NCBI GenBank assembly: GCA_964619955.1
Contig: CAZUJF010000031.1
Span: 1 to 64,000 of the forward strand
Origin: JACQFK01 sp964619955
GTDB lineage: Bacteria; Planctomycetota; MHYJ01; JACPRB01
Length of the DNA: 64,000 nucleotides
Direction of reading: 5' to 3'
Shown: positions 1 to 8,878 of the stretch, one piece after another
Layout: the number at the start of each line of letters is the position of its first letter
Position numbering within the stretch: the stretch's first letter is position 1
The notes under the pieces: generated by a model
Told to the model about the DNA's origin: nothing
What the model saw: the letters and a program-made list of their open reading frames with translations, nothing else
Database searches by the model: none
Made by a program: the position numbers and the translations under genes

Positions 1-2529
1 GGCGCCATCAAGTCGGGCGGCACCACCCGCCGCGCCGCCAAGATGGTCTGCCTCGACATGGACCACCCCGACATCGAGCGCTTCGTCGACTGGAAGATGA
101 ACGAGGAGCAGAAGGCCCGCGTCCTCATCGAGCACGGCGGCCTGCCCTCCGACTTCAACGGCGAGGCCTACCACACCGTCAGCGGCCAGAACTCCAACAA
201 CTCCATCCGCGTCTCCGACGACTTCATGAAGGCCGTGGAGAGCGACGGCACCTTCGACACCAAGTGGCGCTCGACCGGCAAGACGGCGAAGACCTACCGC
301 GCCCGGCAGCTCTGGGACAAGATCTCCCAGGCGGCCTGGTCCTGCGCCGACCCCGGCGTCCAGTACGACGGCACCATCAACAAGTGGCACACCTGCCCGA
401 ACACCGACCGCATCCACGCCTCGAACCCCTGCAGCGAATACATGTTCCTCGACGACTCGGCCTGCAACCTCTCGTCGCTGAACCTGACCCGCTTCCTCTC
501 GCCCGAGGGCATGTTCGACGTGGCCCGCTACCGCCACGCGATCGAGATCTTCTTCACGGCCCAGGAGATCGCCGTCGAGTTCGCGAGCTACCCCAACAGG
601 GAGATCGCGAGGAACTCCCACGACTACCGCCCGCTCGGCCTGGGCTACGCGAACCTCGGCACGATGCTCATGCTCCAGGGCATCCCCTACGACAGCGACC
701 GCGGCCGCGGCATCGCCGCCGCCCTCACCGCGATCCTGACCGGCCACGCCTACAAGCAGAGCGCCGAGATGGCCCGCACCAAGGGCCCCTTCGCCGGCTA
801 CGAGAAGAACCGCGAGCCGTTCCTCAAGGTCATGCGCATGCACCGCGACGCGTCCTACGCCATCAAGGCCGAGGACTGCCCCTCGAACCTGCTCAAGGCC
901 GCGCGCGAGGACTGGGACGACGCCGTCGCCGCCGGCGAGGTCCACGGCTACCGCAACGCCCAGGCCACCGTGCTCGCCCCGACGGGCACCATCGGGCTGC
1001 TCATGGACTGCGACACGACGGGCGTCGAGCCCGACTTCGCCCTCGTCAAGTTCAAGAAGCTCGCGGGCGGCGGCTACTTCAAGATCGTCAACGAGTCCGT
1101 GCCGGAGGCCCTGCGGCGCCTGGGCTACACGAGCACCCAGGTCCGCGACATCGTCGCCTACGTCATGGGCACGAACACGCTGAAGTGCGACGCGCCCATC
1201 AACGAGAAGGTGCTCCTGGAGAAGGGCTTCTCCGCGGAGGAGATCGCCAAGATCGAGGCGCAGCTGCCCAAGGTCTTCGAGCTCAAGCAGGCCTTCTCGC
1301 CCTTCGCGCTCGGCGAGGCCGTCATGAAGCGGCTCGGGCTCAAGTCCGACGAGGACATGCTGCCCGGCCTGGGCTTCACCCAGGCCGACATCGACCAGTC
1401 CAACGACGTCCTCTGCGGCCGCATGACGATCGAGGGCGCCCCGGGCCTGAAGGAGGAGCACCTCCCGATCTTCGACTGCGCCAACAAGTGCGGCAAGATC
1501 GGCCAGCGCTTCATCCACTGGATGGGCCACATCAAGATGATGGGCGCCGTCCAGCCCTTCATCTCCGGCGCCATCTCCAAGACGATCAACATGCCCTCCG
1601 AGACCACCGTCGACGACATCAAGGAGGCCTACACCCAGTCCTGGAAGCTCGGCGTCAAGGCCGTCGCCCTCTACCGCGACGGCTGCAAGGCGTCCCAGCC
1701 GCTCTCGTCCAAGGCCGCCGACAAGAAGCGCGATCCGAAGGCGGTCGAGGCGGAGATCGAGGCCGAGGTGCAGCGCCGCGTCCAGGAGGCGCTCGGCAAG
1801 ATGCCGCTGCTCCAGGGCCAGCTGCTGCCCACCACGGTCTCCAGCCCCGTCAGCCCGACGGCGGCCAGCCAGAGCCTCAAGCGCTTCCGCCTGCCGCGCA
1901 AGCGGACGGGCTTCACCCAGGAGGCCCGCATCGCCGGCCAGAAGGTGTACCTCCGCACGGGCGAGTACGCCGACGGCACCATCGGCGAGATCTTCGTCGA
2001 CCTGGCCAAGGAGGGCGCGGCCTTCCGCTCGATGATGAACTGCTTCGCGATCGCCGTCTCCCTCGGCCTCCAGTACGGCGTGCCGCTGAAGGAGTTCATC
2101 GACGTCTTCACGTTCTCCCGCTTCGAGCCCCAGGGCCCCGTCGACCACCCGAACATCAAGATGTGCACGTCCATCGTGGACTACCTCTTCCGCGTCCTCG
2201 CCCTCGAGTACCTGGGCCAGGACGAGTTCGCGCAGGTGAAGCCCGCGGAGGGCGACACGCGCCGCCGCCAGACCGACTTCATCCGGAAGGTGGAGAGCAG
2301 CCCGCTCGCCGCCCCGCTTCCGGTCCAGGCCGCGGCCTCGCCGGTCCAGGTCAACGTCGTCAACGTGATCCAGGGCCCCGCCGCCAACCACGAGGCCAGC
2401 GCGCTCTCGGAGCACCTGGGCAAGATGATGGGCGACGCCCCCTTCTGCAACCTCTGCGGCCACACCACCGTGCGCAACGGCGTCTGCTACAAGTGCCTCA
2501 ACTGCGGCAACACGCTCGGCTGCTCCTAG
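1..2529 (+). CDS. nrdJ: Vitamin B12-dependent (class II) ribonucleotide reductase, C-terminal part
   Basis: Reduces ribonucleotides to deoxyribonucleotides using adenosylcobalamin. The reading frame is open from base 1, so the 5' end lies outside the window; 842 residues are visible. The Asn-x-Cys-x-Glu catalytic motif is at visible residues 142-146 (NPCSE). The C-terminus carries a cysteine-rich zinc-ribbon-like tail (CNLCGH, CYKCLNCG), which is typical of NrdJ and includes the cysteines that re-reduce the active site. Before that tail there is a lower-complexity linker and a conserved block around bases 1900-2200. The stop codon lies inside a large palindrome. The enzyme's need for B12 fits the cobalamin uptake and salvage operon near 37-44 kb. 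Family assignment is secure; only the truncation limits it. Confidence 0.96.
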   Translation, partial: GAIKSGGTTRRAAKMVCLDMDHPDIERFVDWKMNEEQKARVLIEHGGLPSDFNGEAYHTVSGQNSNNSIRVSDDFMKAVESDGTFDTKWRSTGKTAKTYRARQLWDKISQAAWSCADPGVQYDGTINKWHTCPNTDRIHASNPCSEYMFLDDSACNLSSLNLTRFLSPEGMFDVARYRHAIEIFFTAQEIAVEFASYPNREIARNSHDYRPLGLGYANLGTMLMLQGIPYDSDRGRGIAAALTAILTGHAYKQSAEMARTKGPFAGYEKNREPFLKVMRMHRDASYAIKAEDCPSNLLKAAREDWDDAVAAGEVHGYRNAQATVLAPTGTIGLLMDCDTTGVEPDFALVKFKKLAGGGYFKIVNESVPEALRRLGYTSTQVRDIVAYVMGTNTLKCDAPINEKVLLEKGFSAEEIAKIEAQLPKVFELKQAFSPFALGEAVMKRLGLKSDEDMLPGLGFTQADIDQSNDVLCGRMTIEGAPGLKEEHLPIFDCANKCGKIGQRFIHWMGHIKMMGAVQPFISGAISKTINMPSETTVDDIKEAYTQSWKLGVKAVALYRDGCKASQPLSSKAADKKRDPKAVEAEIEAEVQRRVQEALGKMPLLQGQLLPTTVSSPVSPTAASQSLKRFRLPRKRTGFTQEARIAGQKVYLRTGEYADGTIGEIFVDLAKEGAAFRSMMNCFAIAVSLGLQYGVPLKEFIDVFTFSRFEPQGPVDHPNIKMCTSIVDYLFRVLALEYLGQDEFAQVKPAEGDTRRRQTDFIRKVESSPLAAPLPVQAAASPVQVNVVNVIQGPAANHEASALSEHLGKMMGDAPFCNLCGHTTVRNGVCYKCLNCGNTLGCS

Positions 2530-2605
2530 TGGTGAGTCAACTTACAATCCGTAGGTGCCCGCCGATGCGGGCAACCTACGGATTGAAGTTAGTCGAACCA
2601 CTAGG
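2525..2605. repeat. 81-bp near-perfect palindrome spanning the nrdJ stop codon
   Basis: Outer arms CCTAGTGGT and ACCACTAGG (9 bp) and inner arms CAATCCGTAGGT and ACCTACGGATTG (12 bp) match exactly. Between them is an imperfect stretch of about 11 bp per side, and at the centre a GCCCGC-CGAT-GCGGGC hairpin. The TAG stop of nrdJ (2527-2529) is in the left arm. It is much longer than a normal terminator stem and has no U-tract, so it may be a mobile palindromic element or an mRNA-stabilising hairpin. Confidence 0.85.
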
Positions 2606-2624
2606 ATCCCGAAGCATTCCTCAA

Positions 2625-2662
2625 CCCGCCCGGCCCTCGGAAGGGGGTCGGGCGGGTTTTTT
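2625..2662 (+). terminator. Rho-independent terminator of nrdJ
   Basis: A GC-rich stem (CCCGCCCGGCCCT pairing with AGGGGGTCGGGCGGG, one bulge) is followed by six T residues. It is the first canonical terminator after nrdJ and the palindrome. Confidence 0.88.
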
Positions 2663-2691
2663 CAAGGGACGAAACAGGCCAAACCCAGACC

Positions 2692-2727
2692 AAAAAGCCA
2701 GACCAGACTGTCCGCTCTGGCTTTTTT
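2692..2727. terminator. Second, probably bidirectional terminator
   Basis: AAAAAGCCAGA at 2692-2702 pairs with TCTGGCTTTTTT at 2716-2727. The A-run on one side and the T-run on the other let it work on either strand. It insulates nrdJ from the GntR-led gene run. Confidence 0.82.
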
Positions 2728-2787
2728 GGTATTACAAGTTTAATTCTACAATTCTATTGCTCCGCTTATTGTATTACTGGTATTACC
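2728..2787. promoter_or_regulatory. AT-rich promoter region with candidate GntR/FCD operator
   Basis: This is a marked low-GC island in a GC-rich window. The palindrome GGTATTACC lies at 2779-2787, a near copy GGTATTACA at 2728-2736 and a further TATTAC at 2772-2777. GGTA-N-TACC is the type of half-site arrangement known for FadR/FCD-group GntR regulators (established for the family). It lies 16 bases upstream of such a gene, suggesting autoregulation (inference). Confidence 0.6.
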
Positions 2788-2803
2788 TGATAGGCTTTAT
2801 TCG

Positions 2804-3502
2804 ATGGATTCGCTGACGGAGACCACCTTCCAAGCCATGCTGGGACGGATTCAATCCAAGGCCTGGCCGGTCGGCCATCGCCTCCCCAGCGAACGCCGCC
2901 TCAGCGGGGAATTCGGCGTCAGCCGCGTCCCCCTCCGCGAAGCCCTCGCCCGCCTTCGCGCCCTCGGCCTCCTCGAACACGGCCGCGGTCGCCGCAACCT
3001 CGTCCGCCCCGTCGGCACCGACAGCATCGCCCGACTCCTCCCCCTGCTCGTCACCCTCGAAGGCCAGCACACCTTCGAACAGGTCTTCGAACTCCGCCTC
3101 GCCCTCGAAAGCCGCAGCGCCGCCCTCGCCGCCGAACGCCGCTCGGAGGCGGATGCCGACGCCCTCCAGGATCTCGTCGCCCGCTTTCGCCGCGCCCAGG
3201 AGACGGGCCTCGAGGACGCCGCCGCGCTCGACCTCGCCTTCCACATCCGCATCGCCGACGCCTCCGGCAACCCCCTCTTCGGACTGCTCATGCGCACCCT
3301 GGCCGAAATCGTCCGCCACGTGCAGATCCGCAGCTGCAAGGACGACCCCGTCCGCAGCCGCCGCGCCCTCCATTCGCACGAATCCATCGCCGAAGCCATC
3401 GCCGCCCGCGATCCCGACCGCGCCCGCGCCGAGATGGAGGCCCACCTCCGCTACAGCGCCACCCGCCGCCTCGAACCGCCCGCCCCCGGAGGCCCGGCAT
3501 GA
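2804..3502 (+). CDS. GntR-family transcriptional regulator, FCD domain
   Basis: 232 residues. An N-terminal winged helix-turn-helix (about residues 8-72, with the typical LPSERRLSGEFGVSR stretch) is followed by an all-helical FCD ligand-binding domain from about residue 85 to 215, containing the acidic/His positions expected for a metal site (DLAFHIRIAD). FCD regulators usually respond to sugar acids or other organic acids. The stop overlaps the start of the downstream GH172-like lipoprotein gene by 4 bases, so it probably controls that gene run and itself through the palindromes just upstream. The actual ligand cannot be read from sequence. Confidence 0.9.
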   Translation: MDSLTETTFQAMLGRIQSKAWPVGHRLPSERRLSGEFGVSRVPLREALARLRALGLLEHGRGRRNLVRPVGTDSIARLLPLLVTLEGQHTFEQVFELRLALESRSAALAAERRSEADADALQDLVARFRRAQETGLEDAAALDLAFHIRIADASGNPLFGLLMRTLAEIVRHVQIRSCKDDPVRSRRALHSHESIAEAIAARDPDRARAEMEAHLRYSATRRLEPPAPGGPA

Positions 3503-5619
3503 ACCGGCTCTGCATCGCCCTCGCCCTCCTGGCCGGCTGCACTTCGGCGCCGTCCGGGGACGCGCCGCTCATCCCCGTCGGCCTCGACGCCTTCCGCCGC
3601 TGGGACCTCTGGCCCGCCCAGCGCATCGGCGCCCGCACCTACATGCGCTCCACGTACGACCGCCGCGGCGGAAACGAATCCGCCGACGCCAGCCACTTCC
3701 TCTACCAGGAATCGAAGACCCGCTCCGTCCCCCTCGACGTCTCGGGCCCCGGCATCCTCGTCTTCGCCCGCTACAACCACTGGCACGGCAGCCCCTGGCA
3801 CTACGAAGTGGACGGCACGAACCACATCGTCCAGGAATCCAGCTCCGCGGACCCCACCCGCCCCGTCGACCACTCGGTCTTCCTCCCCGGGAACGCCTTC
3901 CCCGCCCCGCTGGCCCAGACCTGGTCCGTCACCCAGGGCGCGGATCTCTCCTGGGTCCCCGTGGCCTTCGAAAAATCCTTCCGCATGGCCTACACCCGCA
4001 CGCGCTACGGCACCGGCTACTACATCTACCAGCAGTTCGTCGAGGGCGCGAAGCTCTCCCGCCCCCTCCGCGCCTGGAGCCCGGCCGAAACCCCCGACCC
4101 CGCCGTCCTGGAACTCCTCTCCCGCCCCGCCGACCGCCTCGATCCGCCCGGAGACGTCCATCGCGCCGCCGGCCGCCGCCTCGACCTCGCCGGACCCGCC
4201 TCGATCCGGCTCCTCACCCTCAGCGCCCCGCGCGAACGCGCCCTGGAACTCGGCCGCGCCCGGCTCCGCATCACCTGGGACGGCCGCGACGAGGCCTCCG
4301 TCGACGCCCCCCTCGCCCTCTTCTTCGGCGCGGGCAATCTCCACAACCGCGACGGCCGCGAATACCTCGTGAAGGCCTTCCCCATGAGCATCCGCTTCGA
4401 TGCCGGCCGCGTCCACCTCACCTGCGCCTACCCCATGCCCTATTTCCGCTCGGCCCGGATCGAGGTCGGCGGCGAAGTCCCCGTCGAACTCGCCGCGCGC
4501 ACGACCCCCTTCGACGGCCCGCCGAACCATGCGGCCTATTTCCATGCGACCTATCGCGACCTCCCCGAGCCCGTCCCCGGACGCGACCTCGTCCTCCTCG
4601 ACACGAAGGGCGCCGAGCAATCCGCCGACTGGAGCGGCAGCTTCGTCGGCATGTCCTGGATCTTCTCCCACCGCGCCGACCTCACGACGCTGGAAGGGGA
4701 TCCGCGCTTCTACTTCGACGACAGCCGCTCCCCCCAGGCCTACGGCACCGGCACCGAGGAATGGGGCGGCGGCGGCGATTACTGGGGCGGCCGCAACATG
4801 AGCCTCCCCTTCGCGGGCCACCCCTCCGGCGTCCGCAACGAGAAGGACGCGGCCCGCCCCGAGGACCTCGTCCAGTCCGCCTACCGCTTCCTGCTCTCCG
4901 ACCTCATGCCGTTCGGCAGACGCGCCGTGATCCGGCTCGAGCACGGCGGCCGGAACGAATCGACCGAGCATTACGAATCGGTCGTGTACTGGTACGGCCT
5001 GCCGGGCGCCTCGCTCGTGCCCGTCGACGAGATCGACGTCGGCGACGAGGCCAGCGAGCGCGCCCACGGCTACGTCGCGACGGAAGTCTCCCCGCCCCTC
5101 GCGATCGAATCCCGCTTCGAGGAGGGCCCCGACACCCTCAACGGCCGGGAGATCTTTCCCACCCACACGGAGACCGGCCGCAGCGTCCGCGGGCGCTCGG
5201 AGTTCACGCTCAAGATGGACCCCGCCAACCACGGCGTCCTGCTGCGCCGCACCCTCGACTACAGCCACCCCAACCAGCGCGCCGGGGTCTGGATCGCCGA
5301 GCCCGGGACGGAGGACTTCAAACCCGCGGGCGTCTGGTACCTCGCCGGCGCGAACACCTGCGTCTACTCCGACCCCAAGGGCGAACTCGGCGAGACCCAG
5401 CACAAGCTCCAGACCTCGAACCGGCGCTTCCGCGACGACGAGTTCCTGCTCCCGGTCGCGCTCACCCGCGGACGCACCGCCCTCCGCGTGCGCCTCGTCT
5501 TCAGCCCCGTCGATCGCGAACTCTTCCCGGGCACGCCCTTCCCGGGCGAACAAGCCTGGAGCGAGCTGCACTATCGCGCCTACGCGTGGCGCCTGCCGCC
5601 GGCGCCCCCCTTGAAGTAG
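3499..5619 (+). CDS. DUF2961 / GH172-family lipoprotein
   Basis: 706 residues. It begins with a lipoprotein signal (ALLAGC lipobox, Cys14). The body matches the DUF2961 family, now the core of GH172, whose studied members cleave alpha-D-fructofuranosides or D-arabinofuranosides. The family signature region is GTGTEEWGGGGDYW at about residues 416-429; glutamates in this region are part of the active site in characterised members. The common Glu-Asp-Tyr form is replaced here by Glu-Glu-Trp. At about 700 residues the protein is longer than single-domain members and has an extra N-terminal beta-rich part. It is translationally coupled to the GntR gene. Substrate unknown; a carbohydrate-active role is likely. 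Confidence 0.82.
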   Translation: MNRLCIALALLAGCTSAPSGDAPLIPVGLDAFRRWDLWPAQRIGARTYMRSTYDRRGGNESADASHFLYQESKTRSVPLDVSGPGILVFARYNHWHGSPWHYEVDGTNHIVQESSSADPTRPVDHSVFLPGNAFPAPLAQTWSVTQGADLSWVPVAFEKSFRMAYTRTRYGTGYYIYQQFVEGAKLSRPLRAWSPAETPDPAVLELLSRPADRLDPPGDVHRAAGRRLDLAGPASIRLLTLSAPRERALELGRARLRITWDGRDEASVDAPLALFFGAGNLHNRDGREYLVKAFPMSIRFDAGRVHLTCAYPMPYFRSARIEVGGEVPVELAARTTPFDGPPNHAAYFHATYRDLPEPVPGRDLVLLDTKGAEQSADWSGSFVGMSWIFSHRADLTTLEGDPRFYFDDSRSPQAYGTGTEEWGGGGDYWGGRNMSLPFAGHPSGVRNEKDAARPEDLVQSAYRFLLSDLMPFGRRAVIRLEHGGRNESTEHYESVVYWYGLPGASLVPVDEIDVGDEASERAHGYVATEVSPPLAIESRFEEGPDTLNGREIFPTHTETGRSVRGRSEFTLKMDPANHGVLLRRTLDYSHPNQRAGVWIAEPGTEDFKPAGVWYLAGANTCVYSDPKGELGETQHKLQTSNRRFRDDEFLLPVALTRGRTALRVRLVFSPVDRELFPGTPFPGEQAWSELHYRAYAWRLPPAPPLK

Positions 5620-5628
5620 AATCCCGGA

Positions 5629-7848
5629 GTGGCGGACGACCCCCTCCTCGACTACATCCGCAGTTGCGGCGTCGAAACGCCGTCCCTCGCCGACCTGCTC
5701 CGGCAGGAGCCCGCCCGCGGACTCGAACTCCTGCGCAACGCCTCCGCGCAGACGGAGTTCGCCGCGGCATTCGACGACGGCGTGCTCCGCCTGGCCGAAT
5801 CCGCGTTCGACAGCGACCCCGGCAGCGTCTTCTGGATCTGCCACAACCTCGCCGAACGTGAGGCGGCGCGGGCGCCGCAGCTGCTGCAACGCTTCGTCCG
5901 CCTTTTCCCAAAGGCCCCCGCCGCCGCCATCGACGCCCTCTACTACGTCTGCACCAACAACCCCGCCCTCCTCGACCGGACCCTCGCCGACCTGCTCGTC
6001 GAACATCTCGCCGCGAACGCCGCCCAGGCCTTCCAGGCCCTCGGCTACATCCTCCAGCGCCGGCCGGAGCTGCTCCGCCACGACGCCGTCGGGGCCGTCG
6101 TCCGCAACCTCGGCCTCCAGGCCAATCTCGCGTTCGACCTCATCCGCGAGATCGCCAAACAGCGGCCGGAGGAGACGCCCCTTTGCGCCCTCGCCCTCTT
6201 CGAATGCCTCGTCCGCGAACCCCACGGCTGGCGCCGCCAGGAGATGCTGCAGGACATCGTCGCCATCGCCGACCGCTCCCACGTCCGCGCCGGGCTCGAC
6301 CGCGCCCTCCGCGAGCCGCCCGCGACGGGCAGCCGCCCCGCCCGCACGCTGCTCGCCCTGCTCTTCCGCCAGAACACGCGCGCGGGCCAGCGCATCCTCC
6401 TCGAAGCCCTGCACCTCGCCGCCCCCTGGGAGTCCGTCTGGGACTTCCTCCGCTTCCTCGCGGAAAGCTCCGAGCCGGACCGCGTCAGCGCCGCGCCCGC
6501 CGCGCGCTTCCTCGAGGCCGTCTACCGCCTCCACCACCTCGTGCCGGGGCACGTCTTCGAGGAGCTGCTCGCCCGCCCCCTCGATCTCCGGGAGACGCCG
6601 CCCGCGCCGTTCCCCCCCGACGTCGCCTTCCTCGACGGGGATCCCGCGCTTTCCGCGCTGCATGCGAAGATCGCCCATCTCGCCGCGCGCTTCGGACGGC
6701 CGCTGCGGCTCGCCCCCCTCGAGGACTTCCGCTCGCGCATCGCGCGGGCCGAGGCGGAACAGCGCGCCCTCGGCGCCGCACAGACCACGCGCCGGCGCAG
6801 GCGCCGCGAGTCCCTCGAGGAGCGGCTGCTGCGCTGGAGCCGCGGGGAGAGCGACCCCAGGGAACGGCGGGCGCTCGCCAAGAAAGTCGCCGACGCCCTG
6901 CGCGCCCAGGCCGTCGACATCGCCCAGGCCGCCGTGGAAAGCGCCTCCGCCGGCGCCTATCGCTCCGCCATCCGCGAGGTGCTCGGCCGCGACGTCGAGC
7001 CTTCGGCCATCGACGCCTCCGTTCTGCCGGCGTTCCTCTATCACAGCCGCCTCGGACGCTTTCCCCGCAACCGCCGCGCCCTGGTGCGCCTCATCGAGGA
7101 CCGCATCGAGCGACGCCCGCACGACTGGCTGCGAAACGAGCCCGAGGCGCGGGCCTGGGCGGAGCGGGTCCGGGAGCGGCAGCCCTCCGTGCGTCTCGAA
7201 CGCTGGCGGACGGAGTTCCGCCGGGAGTATGCGTACGCGACGGAGTCCGCCGCCCGCGAGCGCCAGGGCCGCATCGACCGCGACCTGGAGCAGACGCGCG
7301 CGCTTTTCGGGCGCCTCAAGGTCGACGTCCCCCCGGAGGCGGACCTCGCCGCCCTCCGGGATCTCTACCTGCAGCAGCGCGGAGGCCCCGGGAATCCCGT
7401 CGTGCTCGAGGAGATCGCCGCCAACCTCGAGCGGCTCCGTCTCGTCGAGCAGCAGGACGCCGCTTCCGACTACGACGGCCGCGTCGCGCTGGAGGTCGAG
7501 ACCGACCCCTTCAAGGTCCTCTTCATGGGCGAGCACGGCTTCGCCTCCTGCCTCTCCCTGCGCGGCGTGAACGTCTGGGGCGCCGTCTCGAACGCCGTCG
7601 ACATCGACAAGGCCGTCGTCTGGGCCCGCGACGCCGCGGGCAACATCGTCGGACGCCGCCTCATCGCCCTCGTCCCGGAGGGCCTGCTCTCGTACCGCAC
7701 GTACAGCAACCGGCACGGTCTCGCGCTGGATTCGTACTTCGAGCGCTTCCTCGCCGAATACGCCGCCCACTGCGGCACGGCCGTGACGCACGAGGGAAAA
7801 CCCGGCCCGCTGCTCAGCGACGCCTGGTACGACGACGGCTCCGTGTGA
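5629..7848 (+). CDS. Large alpha-helical hypothetical protein with conserved C-terminal domain
   Basis: 739 residues, GTG start 9 bases after the preceding stop; the start is uncertain because the purine stretch GGAG is very close to it. Residues 1-500 are rich in Leu/Ala/Arg helices that look like HEAT-type repeats. A basic segment (TTRRRRRRESLEE) lies near residue 390. The last 120 residues form a distinct domain of mixed strands and helices with a lone cysteine (GFASCLSLRG), a DIDKAVVWARD strand pair, SNRHGLALDSYF and a final WYDDG. I do not recognise this domain with certainty. No signal peptide or membrane segment is visible, so a cytoplasmic location is likely. Confidence 0.7.
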   Translation: MADDPLLDYIRSCGVETPSLADLLRQEPARGLELLRNASAQTEFAAAFDDGVLRLAESAFDSDPGSVFWICHNLAEREAARAPQLLQRFVRLFPKAPAAAIDALYYVCTNNPALLDRTLADLLVEHLAANAAQAFQALGYILQRRPELLRHDAVGAVVRNLGLQANLAFDLIREIAKQRPEETPLCALALFECLVREPHGWRRQEMLQDIVAIADRSHVRAGLDRALREPPATGSRPARTLLALLFRQNTRAGQRILLEALHLAAPWESVWDFLRFLAESSEPDRVSAAPAARFLEAVYRLHHLVPGHVFEELLARPLDLRETPPAPFPPDVAFLDGDPALSALHAKIAHLAARFGRPLRLAPLEDFRSRIARAEAEQRALGAAQTTRRRRRRESLEERLLRWSRGESDPRERRALAKKVADALRAQAVDIAQAAVESASAGAYRSAIREVLGRDVEPSAIDASVLPAFLYHSRLGRFPRNRRALVRLIEDRIERRPHDWLRNEPEARAWAERVRERQPSVRLERWRTEFRREYAYATESAARERQGRIDRDLEQTRALFGRLKVDVPPEADLAALRDLYLQQRGGPGNPVVLEEIAANLERLRLVEQQDAASDYDGRVALEVETDPFKVLFMGEHGFASCLSLRGVNVWGAVSNAVDIDKAVVWARDAAGNIVGRRLIALVPEGLLSYRTYSNRHGLALDSYFERFLAEYAAHCGTAVTHEGKPGPLLSDAWYDDGSV

Positions 7849-7882
7849 CAGCGCGGGCCGCCCGGGGTACGATGCCCCGCTC

Positions 7883-8878
7883 ATGAAGAGCGCCTGGATC
7901 CGGGGTCCCTGGACGGACCTCGCCTGCTTTTCGTTCGGCTGGCTGCCCGCCCTCGCCGCGTTCCTGCTCGCGGCGCCGGGCGCGAACCGGCCCCTCCTCG
8001 TCACGGGCGTGCTCTTCTTCAACTTCCTGCACCGGCACCTCACGCTGCCGCTCGCCTACGCCGACCCCGAGGAGTTCCGCCGCCGCCGGATCCGCTACGT
8101 GCTGCTGCCGCTCTTTTTCGCCGCGCTCAGCGCCGCGCTGCTCTCCCACTCGCGGGAGGCCTTCATGATCCTGGCCGCGCTCGCCGTGCTCTGGACGATG
8201 TTCCATTCCGTGCAGCAAAAGATCGGCCTGCTCCGCATCTACGCCCGCAAGGCCGGCGGGGGCGCGCCCTGGGCGGACCGGCTCTTCGTCTGGTCCTGGT
8301 TCGCCGCCTTGCTGCTCCACCTGGGGGCGTCTCCGGCGATCCGCGCGCAGGCCGCGTCGCTCGCGGTGGCCGGACGCTGGCTCGCCCGCGGGCTGGACGC
8401 GGCGGGCCCCGCGGTCCCGATCCTGGCCTGGAGCGCCCTCGCGCTGGCCCTCGTCTCCACGGCGCTCTTCCTCCGCCAGGGATTCACGGCTGCGAAAGCC
8501 CTCTTCGCGCTCTCGATCCTCGCGCTCTACGGGATCTTCCTGCACGACCTCGTCATGGGCTACGCCGTCTTCGCGTTCTCGCACGCGGTCGAGTATCTGG
8601 CGTTCGTGAACCTCTACGCGCGAAAAAAGTTTCTCGCCCGGCCGCCGGAATCCTCCCTGCTCGCAAGAGCCGTGCGGCAGCAGGCTCTGGTCTTTGGGGC
8701 CTTCATCGTCCTCGTCGGCGGGACCTTCGTCGCCTGGAACTGGATCTCCCGCCCCACCCTGCAGATCTACATCATCGGCAGCGGCTTCCTGCATTTTCTC
8801 TATGATGGCTGGCTCTGGAAGGTCCGGCATCCGGAGGTCGGACGTCCGCTCGATCTCGCGTACGAGGCCCCGACATGA
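7883..8878 (+). CDS. Polytopic membrane protein with conserved histidines, unknown function
   Basis: 331 residues with about 8 hydrophobic segments. Histidines lie at or in membrane segments: FLHRHLTLP near residue 50, FHSVQQKIGLLRIYARK near 110, FSHAVEYLAF near 233 and GFLHFLYDGWLWKVRHP near the C-terminus. The His-rich, membrane-embedded layout suggests metal or heme binding, or a membrane enzyme (inference). The stop overlaps the next gene by 4 bases (ATGA), so it is probably co-expressed with the PA14 protein. It has no family name I can assign. Confidence 0.75.
   Translation: MKSAWIRGPWTDLACFSFGWLPALAAFLLAAPGANRPLLVTGVLFFNFLHRHLTLPLAYADPEEFRRRRIRYVLLPLFFAALSAALLSHSREAFMILAALAVLWTMFHSVQQKIGLLRIYARKAGGGAPWADRLFVWSWFAALLLHLGASPAIRAQAASLAVAGRWLARGLDAAGPAVPILAWSALALALVSTALFLRQGFTAAKALFALSILALYGIFLHDLVMGYAVFAFSHAVEYLAFVNLYARKKFLARPPESSLLARAVRQQALVFGAFIVLVGGTFVAWNWISRPTLQIYIIGSGFLHFLYDGWLWKVRHPEVGRPLDLAYEAPT

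Noticed and set aside
3451..8043. A very long open frame on the minus strand (1,530 codons) opposite the GH172, helical-repeat and membrane genes
   Set aside because: It lacks recognisable motifs and is Ala/Gly/Arg/Glu-rich, as expected from a GC-rich genome when the true genes are on the plus strand.
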